From NCBI GenBank assembly GCA_038214135.1, contig JBBQSD010000140.1:1-15714 (forward strand): a stretch of DNA of 15,714 nucleotides. The letters run 5' to 3'. Each line of letters begins with the position of its first letter. Position 1 is the first letter of the stretch. Positions 6,493 to 14,620 of this stretch are shown here, in pieces. The notes under the pieces are model-generated. The model was given only the letters and a program-made list of their open reading frames with translations. It was not told the DNA's origin and made no database searches. This DNA is from JANLSE01 sp038214135 (GTDB taxonomy: Bacteria > Chloroflexota > Chloroflexia > Chloroflexales > Roseiflexaceae). The position numbers and the translations under genes are program-made.

Positions 6493-9400
6493 ATGAATGC
6501 TCAGCAGCACGCCTACCTCGAACACTATGGTGATCGGGTTTCGTTCGATCCAACTGAACGCCGCCTGTATGGGCACGACATTGCGGCGATCCCGGCGCTG
6601 ATCGCCCCGCTGATTGGCGACACCACCCCAGATGCGGTTGTGCAGCCCGAAAACGAGCGTGAATTGGCCGATCTGGCACGCTGGGCGACTCATGAACGTA
6701 TTGCGCTCACACCACGTGGCAAGGCAACATCTGGTTATGGCGGCGTCCTGCCAATCAACCATGGCATTGTTGTCGATTTTCACCATATGCGGCGGGTTCT
6801 TGCTGTCGATCCGCAGGCCATGACTGTCACCGTTGAGCCAGGGATCACCTGGGAGCGCCTCGATATGCAGTTGCGCGAACACGAGCTGACGCTGCGGCTC
6901 TACCCAACCAGCTACCCATCATCGACGGTCGGCGGATGGCTAGCACAGGGCGGCGCTGGGATCGGAAGCTATGAGTTCGGCTACTTCCGCGAGAATGTTG
7001 TTGCGGTACGATTGGTTGTTCCTGATGGCCTCATATGCGAACTCACCGGCGATGAGGTTGATCTGGTGTCAGATGCAGAGGGCATCACCGGTATGATCAG
7101 CGCTGTGACGCTGCGTGTTCAACCACTGGCGCATGTGAGTGTTGCTGCTCTGGCTGCGCCAACGGCCAAGGCGTTTACGGCGCTTGTGCAACTGCTGATT
7201 GCGGCCAAGCTGCCAATCTGGTCGATGATCTTCATCAGCCCGAAGATGGCTGAACTGAAGAGTGTGGCACCGCTACGTGAGCATAATGGCCATGCGGTCG
7301 AGCATCGCATAGAACTGCCACATGCATATATTCTGACACTCGCATTCCGCAGTGCCGATGCAGCGGCTCTCTATACCGCGCTCCCAGGCCTGGCGGCCAG
7401 CACCCATACCGAGATTCTTGGCAATCAGATCGCGCAGCACGAGTGGGATACCCGCTTCAAGCTGATGACGATCAAGCGCCTTGGTCCATCGCTTGTGCCA
7501 GCAGAGGTGATTGTGCCGATTGATGGATTGGCCGGAGCGCTCGATGACCTTGAGCGCCAGGTCAGCCAGCCCCTGGTTCAGGAGGGTGTGATCGTTCGGA
7601 ATGGTGTTGGCGGCAAGCCAGAAGCAGTTATTCTTGGCTTTATTCCAGCCGACCAGCGTACGTTCAACTATAATTTCGTGTTCGGCCTGGCGCTGACAAT
7701 CATGAAGATTGCCGAGGCGCATGGCGGGCGTCCATATGCCACTGGCATCTACTTCGCGCAGAAGGCCGATGCGGTACTTGGCCTGGCGCGGGCGGCAAAA
7801 CTGCGCGCCTATAAGGCGCAGGTCGATCCCGCTAATATTATGAATCCAGGCAAGGTATTTGGTGGTGGGCTGGTCGGCGCGGCGCTGACTGCGGCAAGCG
7901 CGATTGAGCCAATTGTGCAGCGCTTCGGCAACGCCGCCCCGGTTCAGGTCGGTGAGCGCATTCCCGATAAGCCAGTGCGTGATATTCCCGGCGATGTGGC
8001 CTGGTACGCCTATGCCTGTTCGCAGTGCGGCTATTGCGTTGATGAGTGCGATCAGTTCTATGGGCGCGGCTGGGAGAGCCAGAGCCCACGTGGCAAGTGG
8101 TTCTGGTTGCGTGAACATATGGAGGGGCGTGCCGAATGGGATCAGCGTATGGTCGATACCTTCCTGGCCTGCACAACCTGCGAGCTGTGTAATCTGCGCT
8201 GCTCGGCAAACCTGCCGATCGAGCCATCCTGGATGAAGTTGCGTGGGCAACTGGTTCAGGAACAACAACAGATGACCTTCCCGCCATTCGAGATGATGGG
8301 TGCCGCACTCGCGGCAGAGGGCAACATCTGGGCGGGCTATCGCAAGGATCGCGATGCCTGGTTCCCAGAGGATCTGAAGCAGAAGCATGGGTCAGAACAT
8401 AAGGCCAGTGCCGTCTATTTTGCCGGATGCACCGCCAGCTATGTCGAGCACGATATTGGTATCGCCAGCGTACGCCTGCTCGACGCAGCCGGAGTCGATT
8501 TCACCTATCTTGGGCAGAAGGAGAACTGTTGCGCGACACCAATGCTGGTGGCTGGTCGCTGGGATCTATTCGTCGATACGATGAAGCAGAATATTGCGGC
8601 GGTGAAGGAAGCTGGTGCCGACACGGTGATCTGCTCGTGCCCGGCCTGTGACATGATGTGGCGGCATGTCTACCCGACATGGGCTACGAAGCTGGGGATC
8701 GATTACGATATTACGGCACGCCACTATACCGAGATCGTCGCCGAGAAGATCGGAACGGGTGAGTTTCAGTTCCCGCCGAACAATCTGGCACCAATCACTG
8801 TCACCTGGCATGATTCATGCCATATCGGGCGGGCATCGGGTGTGTACGAGCCACCGCGTGATCTGATCAAGGCCATCCCGAATGTCAACTTCGTTGAGAT
8901 GCCATTCAATCGTGAGTGTGCACACTGCTGCGGCTCAGTACTGACGCTGATCCACGAGCCGGAGGTTGCCGCAGATATCGGCAAATCGCGTATCGATGAG
9001 GCAATTGAGGTTGGGGCTGAACAGATGTTGGCGCTATGCCCATGCTGCGAGTTCCAATTGCGTGTTAGCGCGGAGAAGCAGCATCTACCGATCGAGATCG
9101 TTGATCTCGCGCACTTTGCAGCCGAGCGGTTGGGGTTCACGCTGCCAGATCCACACCCGGAGGTGCGGGCACAGTGGGCAGTATTCGAGGCCATGATCAA
9201 GCTGATGACGCCCGAGGGATTTGCGGCGCTGATGGGCACGATGTGGCCGGAGATCATTGATGCAATGCCGCTCGGGATGGGTGCAATGATGCGTGCAATG
9301 GGCAAGGTACCGGGTGCGCTTGAGGCGATGAAGCCGATCTTTCCGGTGCTATTCCCACGGCTGCTGCCGCTCATGATGCCGAAGATCATGCCAACAATGC

Positions 9401-9567
9401 TGGAACGAGTTGCGGCGATGATCGCCATGCCAGACAATATGGTCAAGCAGATGCCAGATCTGATGCCAAAGGTGGTTGATCGACTGATGCCGCATATGAT
9501 TGGCGATGTCGTCCCACTCGTCACCCAGCCAATGATTGACTACCTGCACCACGCAGCGCGGGCGTAA
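6493..9567 (+). CDS. fused FAD-linked oxidase and Fe-S protein (GlcD-GlcF / YdiJ-like) with Met/Pro-rich tail
   Basis: This complete 1024-residue protein joins a flavin dehydrogenase to an Fe-S electron-transfer module. Residues about 45-215 form the FAD-binding (PCMH/VAO) domain with TPRGKATSGYGG and STVGGWLAQGGAG. Residues 230-456 are the FAD-oxidase C domain ending DPANIMNPGKVF. Two ferredoxin-like 4Fe-4S sites follow: Cys509/512/515/519 and Cys560/563/566/570. Two CCG domains come next, with Cys646, Cys679-680, Cys716 and Cys719, then Cys776, Cys812-813 and Cys849-852. The organisation matches 2-hydroxyacid dehydrogenases such as D-lactate, glycolate or D-2-hydroxyglutarate dehydrogenases, which pass electrons to the quinone pool. 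The substrate is not decidable here. Residues 901-1024 are unusual, with 22 Met and seven Met-Pro pairs. AAGGAG lies 8 bases before the ATG. It appears to be expressed alone. Confidence 0.92.
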   Translation: MNAQQHAYLEHYGDRVSFDPTERRLYGHDIAAIPALIAPLIGDTTPDAVVQPENERELADLARWATHERIALTPRGKATSGYGGVLPINHGIVVDFHHMRRVLAVDPQAMTVTVEPGITWERLDMQLREHELTLRLYPTSYPSSTVGGWLAQGGAGIGSYEFGYFRENVVAVRLVVPDGLICELTGDEVDLVSDAEGITGMISAVTLRVQPLAHVSVAALAAPTAKAFTALVQLLIAAKLPIWSMIFISPKMAELKSVAPLREHNGHAVEHRIELPHAYILTLAFRSADAAALYTALPGLAASTHTEILGNQIAQHEWDTRFKLMTIKRLGPSLVPAEVIVPIDGLAGALDDLERQVSQPLVQEGVIVRNGVGGKPEAVILGFIPADQRTFNYNFVFGLALTIMKIAEAHGGRPYATGIYFAQKADAVLGLARAAKLRAYKAQVDPANIMNPGKVFGGGLVGAALTAASAIEPIVQRFGNAAPVQVGERIPDKPVRDIPGDVAWYAYACSQCGYCVDECDQFYGRGWESQSPRGKWFWLREHMEGRAEWDQRMVDTFLACTTCELCNLRCSANLPIEPSWMKLRGQLVQEQQQMTFPPFEMMGAALAAEGNIWAGYRKDRDAWFPEDLKQKHGSEHKASAVYFAGCTASYVEHDIGIASVRLLDAAGVDFTYLGQKENCCATPMLVAGRWDLFVDTMKQNIAAVKEAGADTVICSCPACDMMWRHVYPTWATKLGIDYDITARHYTEIVAEKIGTGEFQFPPNNLAPITVTWHDSCHIGRASGVYEPPRDLIKAIPNVNFVEMPFNRECAHCCGSVLTLIHEPEVAADIGKSRIDEAIEVGAEQMLALCPCCEFQLRVSAEKQHLPIEIVDLAHFAAERLGFTLPDPHPEVRAQWAVFEAMIKLMTPEGFAALMGTMWPEIIDAMPLGMGAMMRAMGKVPGALEAMKPIFPVLFPRLLPLMMPKIMPTMLERVAAMIAMPDNMVKQMPDLMPKVVDRLMPHMIGDVVPLVTQPMIDYLHHAARA

Positions 9568-9622
9568 CAACTCAGCCGCTTCTTCCATTCCACGGGAGGA
9601 GCGGCCATCATCCCGTCACCGC

Positions 9623-11049
9623 AAATCGCCCAATGATGATAATGGCTACGATATCAGCGATTATCAGGCGATTGCGGACGAGTTCGGCACCATGGCCGAT
9701 TGGGAGGAATTGCTCGCTGGTTTGCACGAACGTGGTATCAAGCTCATTGTGGATCTGGTTGTCAACCATTCCTCCGATGAGCATCGCTGGTTTATTGAAT
9801 CGCGGACATCCAAGGATAACCCGTTCCGCGATTATTATATCTGGCGGCCTGGCCAAGATGGCCACGAGCCAAACAACTGGGTCGCATTATTCGGTGGTTC
9901 GGCCTGGGAATACGATGCGGCGACGGACGAATACTTCTTGCATCTCTTTTCAAAGAAGCAGCCGGATCTGAACTGGGAGAATGAGCAGGTTTGCCACGAG
10001 ATCTTCGCCATGATGCGCTGGTGGTTGGAAAAGGGTGTCGATGGCTTTCGGATGGATGTTATCAACATGATCTCGAAAGTTCCCGGGCTACCGAACGCAC
10101 CAGTCGTCACTGCTACTCGCTACCAATCCGGGGCGATGTATTACTTCCATGGGCCACGGCTGCTAGAGTTTCTCCAGGAAATGAAGCAACAGGTTCTCTC
10201 GTTATACGATACCCTGACCGTTGGTGAAGCACCAGCTGTGACAACGGTACAGGCAATTGAGTTGACCGATGCACAAACTGGGCCGCTCAACATGCTCTTT
10301 CAGTTCGAGCATATGGATCTCGACACAGACGCCAGGCGCATGTTGGGCAAATGGGGCTTTATGGATCTTGATCTGCGTGATCTGAAGCGCTCGATCAGCC
10401 GTTGGCAGAATGATCTGGATGGCAAAGGCTGGAACAACCTGTATCTTTCCAACCACGATCAGCCACGAGCGAAGAGATCGGGATGACCAATGTGCGGTTC
10501 GATTCGATCACTGATTACCGAGATAGTGAGTCACTGAATATGTACCGGGAGTTTGTGCAGGAACGCCGCATTGATCCACAGGAAGCCATGACCATGATCT
10601 ATGCCAAGGGCTGTGATAATGCGCGCACACCGATGCAATGGGATGCGAGTGATCACGCTGGCTTCACCACTGGAACGCCATGGATTAAGGTCAACCCCAA
10701 CTACCAGGCGATCAACGCCAAGCAGGCTGTTGCCGATCCGCACTCAATCTTTGCCTACTATCAGCAGCTCATTCGGCTCCGCAAAGCAAACCCGGTGATC
10801 GTCTATGGCACATATGATCTCTTGGATGAAACCGATGCAACGATCTATGCCTTCACGCGCACCCTGAACGACGACCGCCTGCTGGTCATCCTGAATTTCA
10901 CGAATACCATGCCTGTGTTCTCCATTCCAACCAGCATTGTCAGTGCCAACGCAGAATTACTGATCAGCAACTATCCTGTTGACTCACCCGATCTGATCAG
11001 CAATCTGACCCTGCGACCATATGAGGCACGGGTCTATCGCATTGGCTGA
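9623..11049 (+). pseudogene. GH13 oligo-1,6-glucosidase/alpha-glucosidase remnant (no N-terminus, internal deletion)
   Basis: Homology to GH13 alpha-glucosidases of the oligo-1,6-glucosidase type begins abruptly at KSPNDDNGYDISDYQ (about 9623), 56 bases after the stop of the oxidase gene. The first 50-60 residues of the family, including the VYQIYPRSF segment, are missing. The open frame starting at 9536 begins inside the oxidase tail and is not a genuine start. The catalytic Asp (GFRMDV, codon at 10055), the acid/base Glu (LTVGEAP) and the NHDQPR Asp are all present. After NHDQPR the sequence jumps at about 10469 to EEIGMTNVRFDSI in another frame, losing roughly 35-40 residues that normally lie between. 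The C-terminal part then runs to 11049. Two frames and no start make function unlikely. Confidence 0.88.
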
Positions 11050-11079
11050 ATAGACTCGCTTTAACTCGGGTTCCCACTG

Positions 11080-12882
11080 CTAGAACGACCAGAAGAGCGG
11101 CATCACAACGAGGAGCGTGACAAAGCAGGTGGCCAGGAGTCCAAGCCCAACCCGAAAGAAATCGCCGAAATCATATCCACCCGGGCCCATCATCAGAACA
11201 TTCACCGGGTGCGCGATGGGCGTCAGGAATGCTGCCGAGCAGGCCATTGCAACAGCAACGGCAACGGCTTGTGGGTTGACGCCCAAATGCACAGCGGCGC
11301 TCACGGCAATCGGCCCGATGATCAGCGCCGCCACCTGCCCGCCAACAAGTTGTGTCACAACCGCCGTGAATAGCCACAGCCCGCCAATCAATGCCAGCGG
11401 CCCTGATCCAGCCAGCGCACCCGTAAACAATCGCCCGATCTGTTCGGCAAGCCCGGTCGCTACAAGGGCGGTGCCGATCGGCAAGAGCCCGGCGATCAGC
11501 ACAACCACACGCCACTCAATGGCTCGGTATGCTTCCTCCATCGTCAAACAGCGTGTCAGCACCAATCCCGCCGCACCGGCCAACATGGCTTCGGCGGTTG
11601 GAACTATTCCAGCAGCAGAGAGGCCAATGACAGTGATTGTGATCGCAACAGCGGCGGCTGCCTTCCTGTCGAGTGAGCGTGGCGTCGCAAGTGGTTGGTC
11701 GAGCACGATAAAGCCTGGTTCCTGGGCGAGCGCCTGTGCCTTCTGGCGTGGCCCAACCATCAGCAGCGCATCGCCAGCTTCCAGCACGAAATCGCCAACA
11801 TCGGTACGGTAGCTGCGCCCCTCACGCCACAGCGCAACGACGGTCAATCCATAGTTGGAGCGAAACCGTAGCGCCTTGACTGTTTGGCCGATTGCGGGAG
11901 CGCGTGGCCCGATCACCACCTCACTGAGCAGAACAGGCAACCCACGCAGCGCATGGTGGTTGGCTCCATTGCGCCCAATCGTCATCCCCTGGTCTTCAAG
12001 TTGGCGCACGCGATCTTCACGCCCAAGCACCAGCAGAATATCGTTGGCGTCAATCGTTTCGATTGGCGATGGAGCAATACGGGCCTCACGCCCATGCCAG
12101 ATAGCCAGAACAGTTGCGCCAAGCGTTGCACCAATCACGCTCTCGCCCAAGCGCCGATGAACCAACGGCGATTCTGGGTGAACCTTCACCTCCCAGAGTC
12201 GTTCAGCCAATTGATAGGTTTCGCTCAAATCTGTGCCGCCCAATGCCGCCCGACCAACCGTCTCGCGATTGGGCAATAATCGCCTTCCAATTGTGAGCAT
12301 ATACAGCAGGCCAACCACAACCATCGCGCCGCCAGCAGGCAGAAAATCGAGCATCGTCAAACCACGTTGGCCCTGCGTCTGCAGGTTGCCGCTTAGAATG
12401 ATGTTGGCGGTGGTAAAGAGTGTTGCCATACCACCAACGAGCGTGCCAAACGATAGTGGAATGAGCAGCTTTGAAGGGGCGATCCGGGCACGATGGGCCA
12501 CATTGACGGCTGCAGGCAGCAGAACCGCCCCCGCCGCGATATTGTTCATCACCAGCGAGAGCAGTGCTCCAGCGCTCATAAACACGGCAATCAGGCGAAC
12601 TTCGGTGGTGCCACCAAGCAGGGCAAGCTGATCGGCGAGCCACTGCACGACACCGACCCGCTCAAGGGCATCGGTGATCACAAATAGGCCAACGATCGTC
12701 AGTACCGCAGGGCGGCTAAAGCCAGCCAGTGCTTGTTCGGCTGGAAGAATACTGGTGAGGCCGAGGGCCAGCAGCGTCATGAGGGCAACGAGATCGGGGC
12801 GCAGCCGATTACTGACAATCAATACAATCGCGATGGCTGTGATCGCCAGCAGCAGCATCTGCTGCATTGTCAACGCGGACAT
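11080..12882 (-). CDS. SLC13/DASS-type permease with two RCK_C (TrkA_C) domains
   Basis: This intact 600-residue membrane protein has the layout of SLC13-family permeases such as cyanobacterial Slt1-like transporters. Hydrophobic helices fill residues 8-200. A soluble loop contains two RCK_C domains at about 227-297 and 315-392, each ending in a DILLVLG or DALLMVG motif. A second helical half runs 405-600. The first half carries the reentrant-type motif LVMNNIAAGAVLLPAAV. The second has QLVGGQVAALIIGPIAV, giving the expected internal symmetry. Known relatives move anions such as sulfate or dicarboxylates with Na+. The substrate here is unknown, and RCK_C domains often bind a regulatory ligand. 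The RBS is weak (AAAGGAA about 10 bases upstream). It is convergent with the glucosidase remnant, 30 bases away. Confidence 0.9.
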   Translation of the reverse strand: MSALTMQQMLLLAITAIAIVLIVSNRLRPDLVALMTLLALGLTSILPAEQALAGFSRPAVLTIVGLFVITDALERVGVVQWLADQLALLGGTTEVRLIAVFMSAGALLSLVMNNIAAGAVLLPAAVNVAHRARIAPSKLLIPLSFGTLVGGMATLFTTANIILSGNLQTQGQRGLTMLDFLPAGGAMVVVGLLYMLTIGRRLLPNRETVGRAALGGTDLSETYQLAERLWEVKVHPESPLVHRRLGESVIGATLGATVLAIWHGREARIAPSPIETIDANDILLVLGREDRVRQLEDQGMTIGRNGANHHALRGLPVLLSEVVIGPRAPAIGQTVKALRFRSNYGLTVVALWREGRSYRTDVGDFVLEAGDALLMVGPRQKAQALAQEPGFIVLDQPLATPRSLDRKAAAAVAITITVIGLSAAGIVPTAEAMLAGAAGLVLTRCLTMEEAYRAIEWRVVVLIAGLLPIGTALVATGLAEQIGRLFTGALAGSGPLALIGGLWLFTAVVTQLVGGQVAALIIGPIAVSAAVHLGVNPQAVAVAVAMACSAAFLTPIAHPVNVLMMGPGGYDFGDFFRVGLGLLATCFVTLLVVMPLFWSF

Positions 12883-13137
12883 GGAGGCTCATTTCCTTTG
12901 GAACACCTGCCAATCTATGCCCCAGGTGTCAGGGCAATACGCGCATTGTGCAGCGGACAGTACATAATACTACCAGCGCACCCGATGTGCATTACTTCTC
13001 ATGAAAACACCTATGGTTTAACGCAAGATGAACGCGATTGGAACGTAATGTTAACGGAATCGCTCACTATATGCTCACCCGGCCATCTCAGGTTATACTC
13101 CTCACGGGTGAATGTTGGAAACTACCCAAAACGCCCG
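12883..13137. other. intergenic gap with a weak long-loop hairpin
   Basis: This 255-base gap separates two leftward genes. TCACCCG (13075-13081) can pair with CGGGTGA (13105-13111) across 23 bases, 27 bases beyond the stop of the putative immunity gene. No T-tract follows on the minus strand. It may be a poor terminator or nothing. I see no clear promoter for the permease. Confidence 0.25.
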
Positions 13138-13653
13138 TCAGCAGTCGAACACCGACCAGCAGATCTCGTTTCGCAACCGCTGATCCTCCAGCACGAGTTC
13201 GCGAATCGCATTGGGGAGCTGTTCGCGCTGCCAACGGCACTCGAGTTGGCCGGCGCTCTCACTCTCGCATCCGAGTGCGACCGTACGCACAGCCTTGATC
13301 GCGTAGGCCGCAGCACCGAGCTCGTGTGCGGCGACATGCGCCACCACTGCCGCCTGGCCGGCAGCATATGCGGCGTGCCGAGCGGCTCCGCTTAGCGCTC
13401 TTGCCGCGGCCATGGCATGGCCACCCGCCGTGCGGGCCTGAGACATCGTGATCTCGCCGCGCACCCATGCCCGAGTCTGCTCGATCGCCTGGTGGGGCCG
13501 CGCGTCCGAGGGCTGCACCGACTCGAAGAGGTGCAGAACGTGCTCAGCGCACGCGGCCGCCCACAAAGCCAGGAGCCGATGATCGGAGTCCGTGAGCGTC
13601 CCCCCGCGGCGGATGGTGATGAAGCGGGGGTCGCGGTCTTTGGGGAGGATCAT
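13138..13653 (-). CDS. putative immunity protein, Imm5-like (orphan)
   Basis: I place the start at 13653, giving 171 residues beginning MILPKDRDPRFITIRRGGTL. This is the characteristic opening of the putative immunity protein family with an Imm-5-like domain, followed by TDSDHRLLALWAAACAEHVL. The Ala/His-rich helical core (GAARHAAYAAGQAAVVAHVA, AHELGAAAYAIKAVR) and the ending REQLPNAIRELVLEDQRLRN are also typical. The open frame extends upstream to 13914, but that part is low-complexity and overlaps REP-like hairpins. The RBS is weak. In polymorphic toxin systems Imm5 proteins neutralise a cognate toxin, but no toxin gene is visible on either side. The gene is GC-richer than its neighbours, with strong G/C third positions, consistent with separate acquisition. 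Many homologues are likewise encoded alone, and their job is unproven. Confidence 0.82.
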   Translation of the reverse strand: MILPKDRDPRFITIRRGGTLTDSDHRLLALWAAACAEHVLHLFESVQPSDARPHQAIEQTRAWVRGEITMSQARTAGGHAMAAARALSGAARHAAYAAGQAAVVAHVAAHELGAAAYAIKAVRTVALGCESESAGQLECRWQREQLPNAIRELVLEDQRLRNEICWSVFDC

Positions 13654-13790
13654 GGTTGCACCCGGCCTGTTGCATCTGCCCAACTCATCGTGTCCCGCAG
13701 GCACGGCAGAACTCCGCCCATCGACGAGTATAGCTGATTCCGATGCGGTTTGTGAAGCCCCGAATAATGTGTGGGTGTGACGTAAACTCT

Positions 13791-13880
13791 TGCGGCGGCC
13801 TGCGCTGCGTCCACGCGTATGGGCCGACCTACGTGTCGGCCTGCGCTGTTCCGCACTGGTTGGCGGACACATGGGTCCGC
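13791..13880. repeat. REP-like intergenic palindromic block (two hairpins and a 12-bp direct repeat)
   Basis: Two perfect hairpins lie in tandem. GGCCGAC (13822-13828) pairs with GTCGGCC (13835-13841), and GCGGAC (13863-13868) pairs with GTCCGC (13875-13880); both have 6-base loops. CGGCCTGCGCTG occurs twice, at 13796-13807 and 13837-13848. The GC content is well above the surrounding DNA. This is the form of dispersed REP/palindromic intergenic repeats, but copy number cannot be seen from one window. Confidence 0.55.
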
Positions 13881-14026
13881 ACCCGACCCTTCCAAAAGAA
13901 TACGTTGCACCCATAATGTGTTCGATGATACTCCTCTTCCAAAAATGATACGGCCTCCGTTCTCTGATTCAAAGATCGAGGCATTCTCAACGCAACAAAC
14001 TTGGCTCAAAGATCTTATAGAACAAA

Positions 14027-14058
14027 CGCTTGTTCGCTTGTTCGCTTGTTCGCTTGTT
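14027..14058 (+). repeat. tandem 8-mer CGCTTGTT, four perfect copies
   Basis: CGCTTGTT is repeated four times without mismatch at 14027-14058, ending 37 bases before the ATG of the secreted-protein gene. The first copy also forms an inverted repeat with the GAACAA at 14020-14025 (GAACAA/TTGTTC). The unit is not a multiple of three, but it lies outside the coding region. Copy changes would alter promoter or leader spacing and not the reading frame. Confidence 0.7.
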
Positions 14059-14095
14059 CTTTCTATGATGCTACCACAGATACCAGGAGGGAACC

Positions 14096-14620
14096 ATGAA
14101 ATTGCAGCGATCCCGCACGGCGCTTGCGCTGGCGCTCGGCATCGCACTCTTCGCCTGGCTTCTCGCGCCAACGTTCCCAGAATCTGCCACAGCGCAGGTT
14201 GCGCCAACCCGTACGCCGACACCACGCCGTAGCACGCCAGTGGCCACGCCGACGCCACGCCCAAAGGTACCGACGCCAACCAAGAGCGCGGCGGCTATTG
14301 CGGCAACGGCGACGGCCGTTGCAGCTGTGCAGGCACGCTACTTTCTGAGCCTGCCCGACCCAGTGTTGTGCCGCCCTGGCGCATCAGCGCTCGAACCGGC
14401 GACGACAACGAATCCAGATCCGCGCACGAATAGTGATATTGGCCCTGGCATCTTCAGTGTCGAGACGATCTATACAAACAAGAACAAGCAGCCCTTCCGC
14501 TGGCGTTGGCGGAGGGTGCTAAACTCATCGCCCAACGGAACCCATAGTGACGCGATATATCGCGTCTGTACGCAGTCGGGCTACCCATCACATGAGGATG
14601 GACTACTAGTGACAATATGA
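14096..14620 (+). CDS. secreted protein of unknown function, translationally coupled to the TIR-STAND gene
   Basis: A 174-residue protein with a classical signal peptide: positively charged start (MKLQRSR), hydrophobic core at about 8-24 and an AxA-type cleavage site SATA|Q at 33/34. Residues 36-64 are a Thr/Pro/Arg linker (TPTPRR, ATPTPRPKVPTPT), followed by an Ala-rich helix (64-80). The remaining 94 residues form a small polar domain with two cysteines, 92 and 158, that could form a disulfide, and a run rich in Trp/Arg (FRWRWRR, 134-140). I recognise no known domain. The start has an excellent RBS (AGGAGGG). Its TGA overlaps the ATG of the next gene (ATGA). That implies co-translation with a TIR-nSTAND protein and so a shared function, although this product is exported and the partner should be cytoplasmic. 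Confidence 0.75.
   Translation: MKLQRSRTALALALGIALFAWLLAPTFPESATAQVAPTRTPTPRRSTPVATPTPRPKVPTPTKSAAAIAATATAVAAVQARYFLSLPDPVLCRPGASALEPATTTNPDPRTNSDIGPGIFSVETIYTNKNKQPFRWRWRRVLNSSPNGTHSDAIYRVCTQSGYPSHEDGLLVTI

Noticed and set aside
7273..8388. 371-codon open frame on the minus strand
   Set aside because: It is antisense to the FAD/Fe-S oxidase, whose motifs across this stretch are unmistakable. The reverse product shows no domain.
8766..9524. 252-codon minus-strand frame rich in Ile/Ser
   Set aside because: It is the reverse of the Met/Pro-rich tail: CAT and GGC runs opposite ATG and GCC codons explain its odd composition. No RBS or homology.
13654..13914. N-terminal extension of the Imm5-like protein
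   Set aside because: The extra 87 residues are Arg/Ser/Thr-rich and translate the hairpin block. Family homology begins exactly at the ATG at 13653.
14020..14035. possible LexA-type SOS box (GAAC...GTTC)
   Set aside because: The two halves are separated by 8 bases instead of the 4 expected for the GAAC-N4-GTTC type, and the first repeat unit explains the match.
13791..14058. CRISPR array
   Set aside because: The repeats are either two 12-mers or contiguous 8-mers with no spacers of regular length, and no cas gene is present.
13650..14279. 209-codon minus-strand frame spanning the spacer and the secreted-protein start
   Set aside because: It overlaps the REP-like hairpins, the tandem 8-mer and the signal-peptide region, and has no recognisable protein features.
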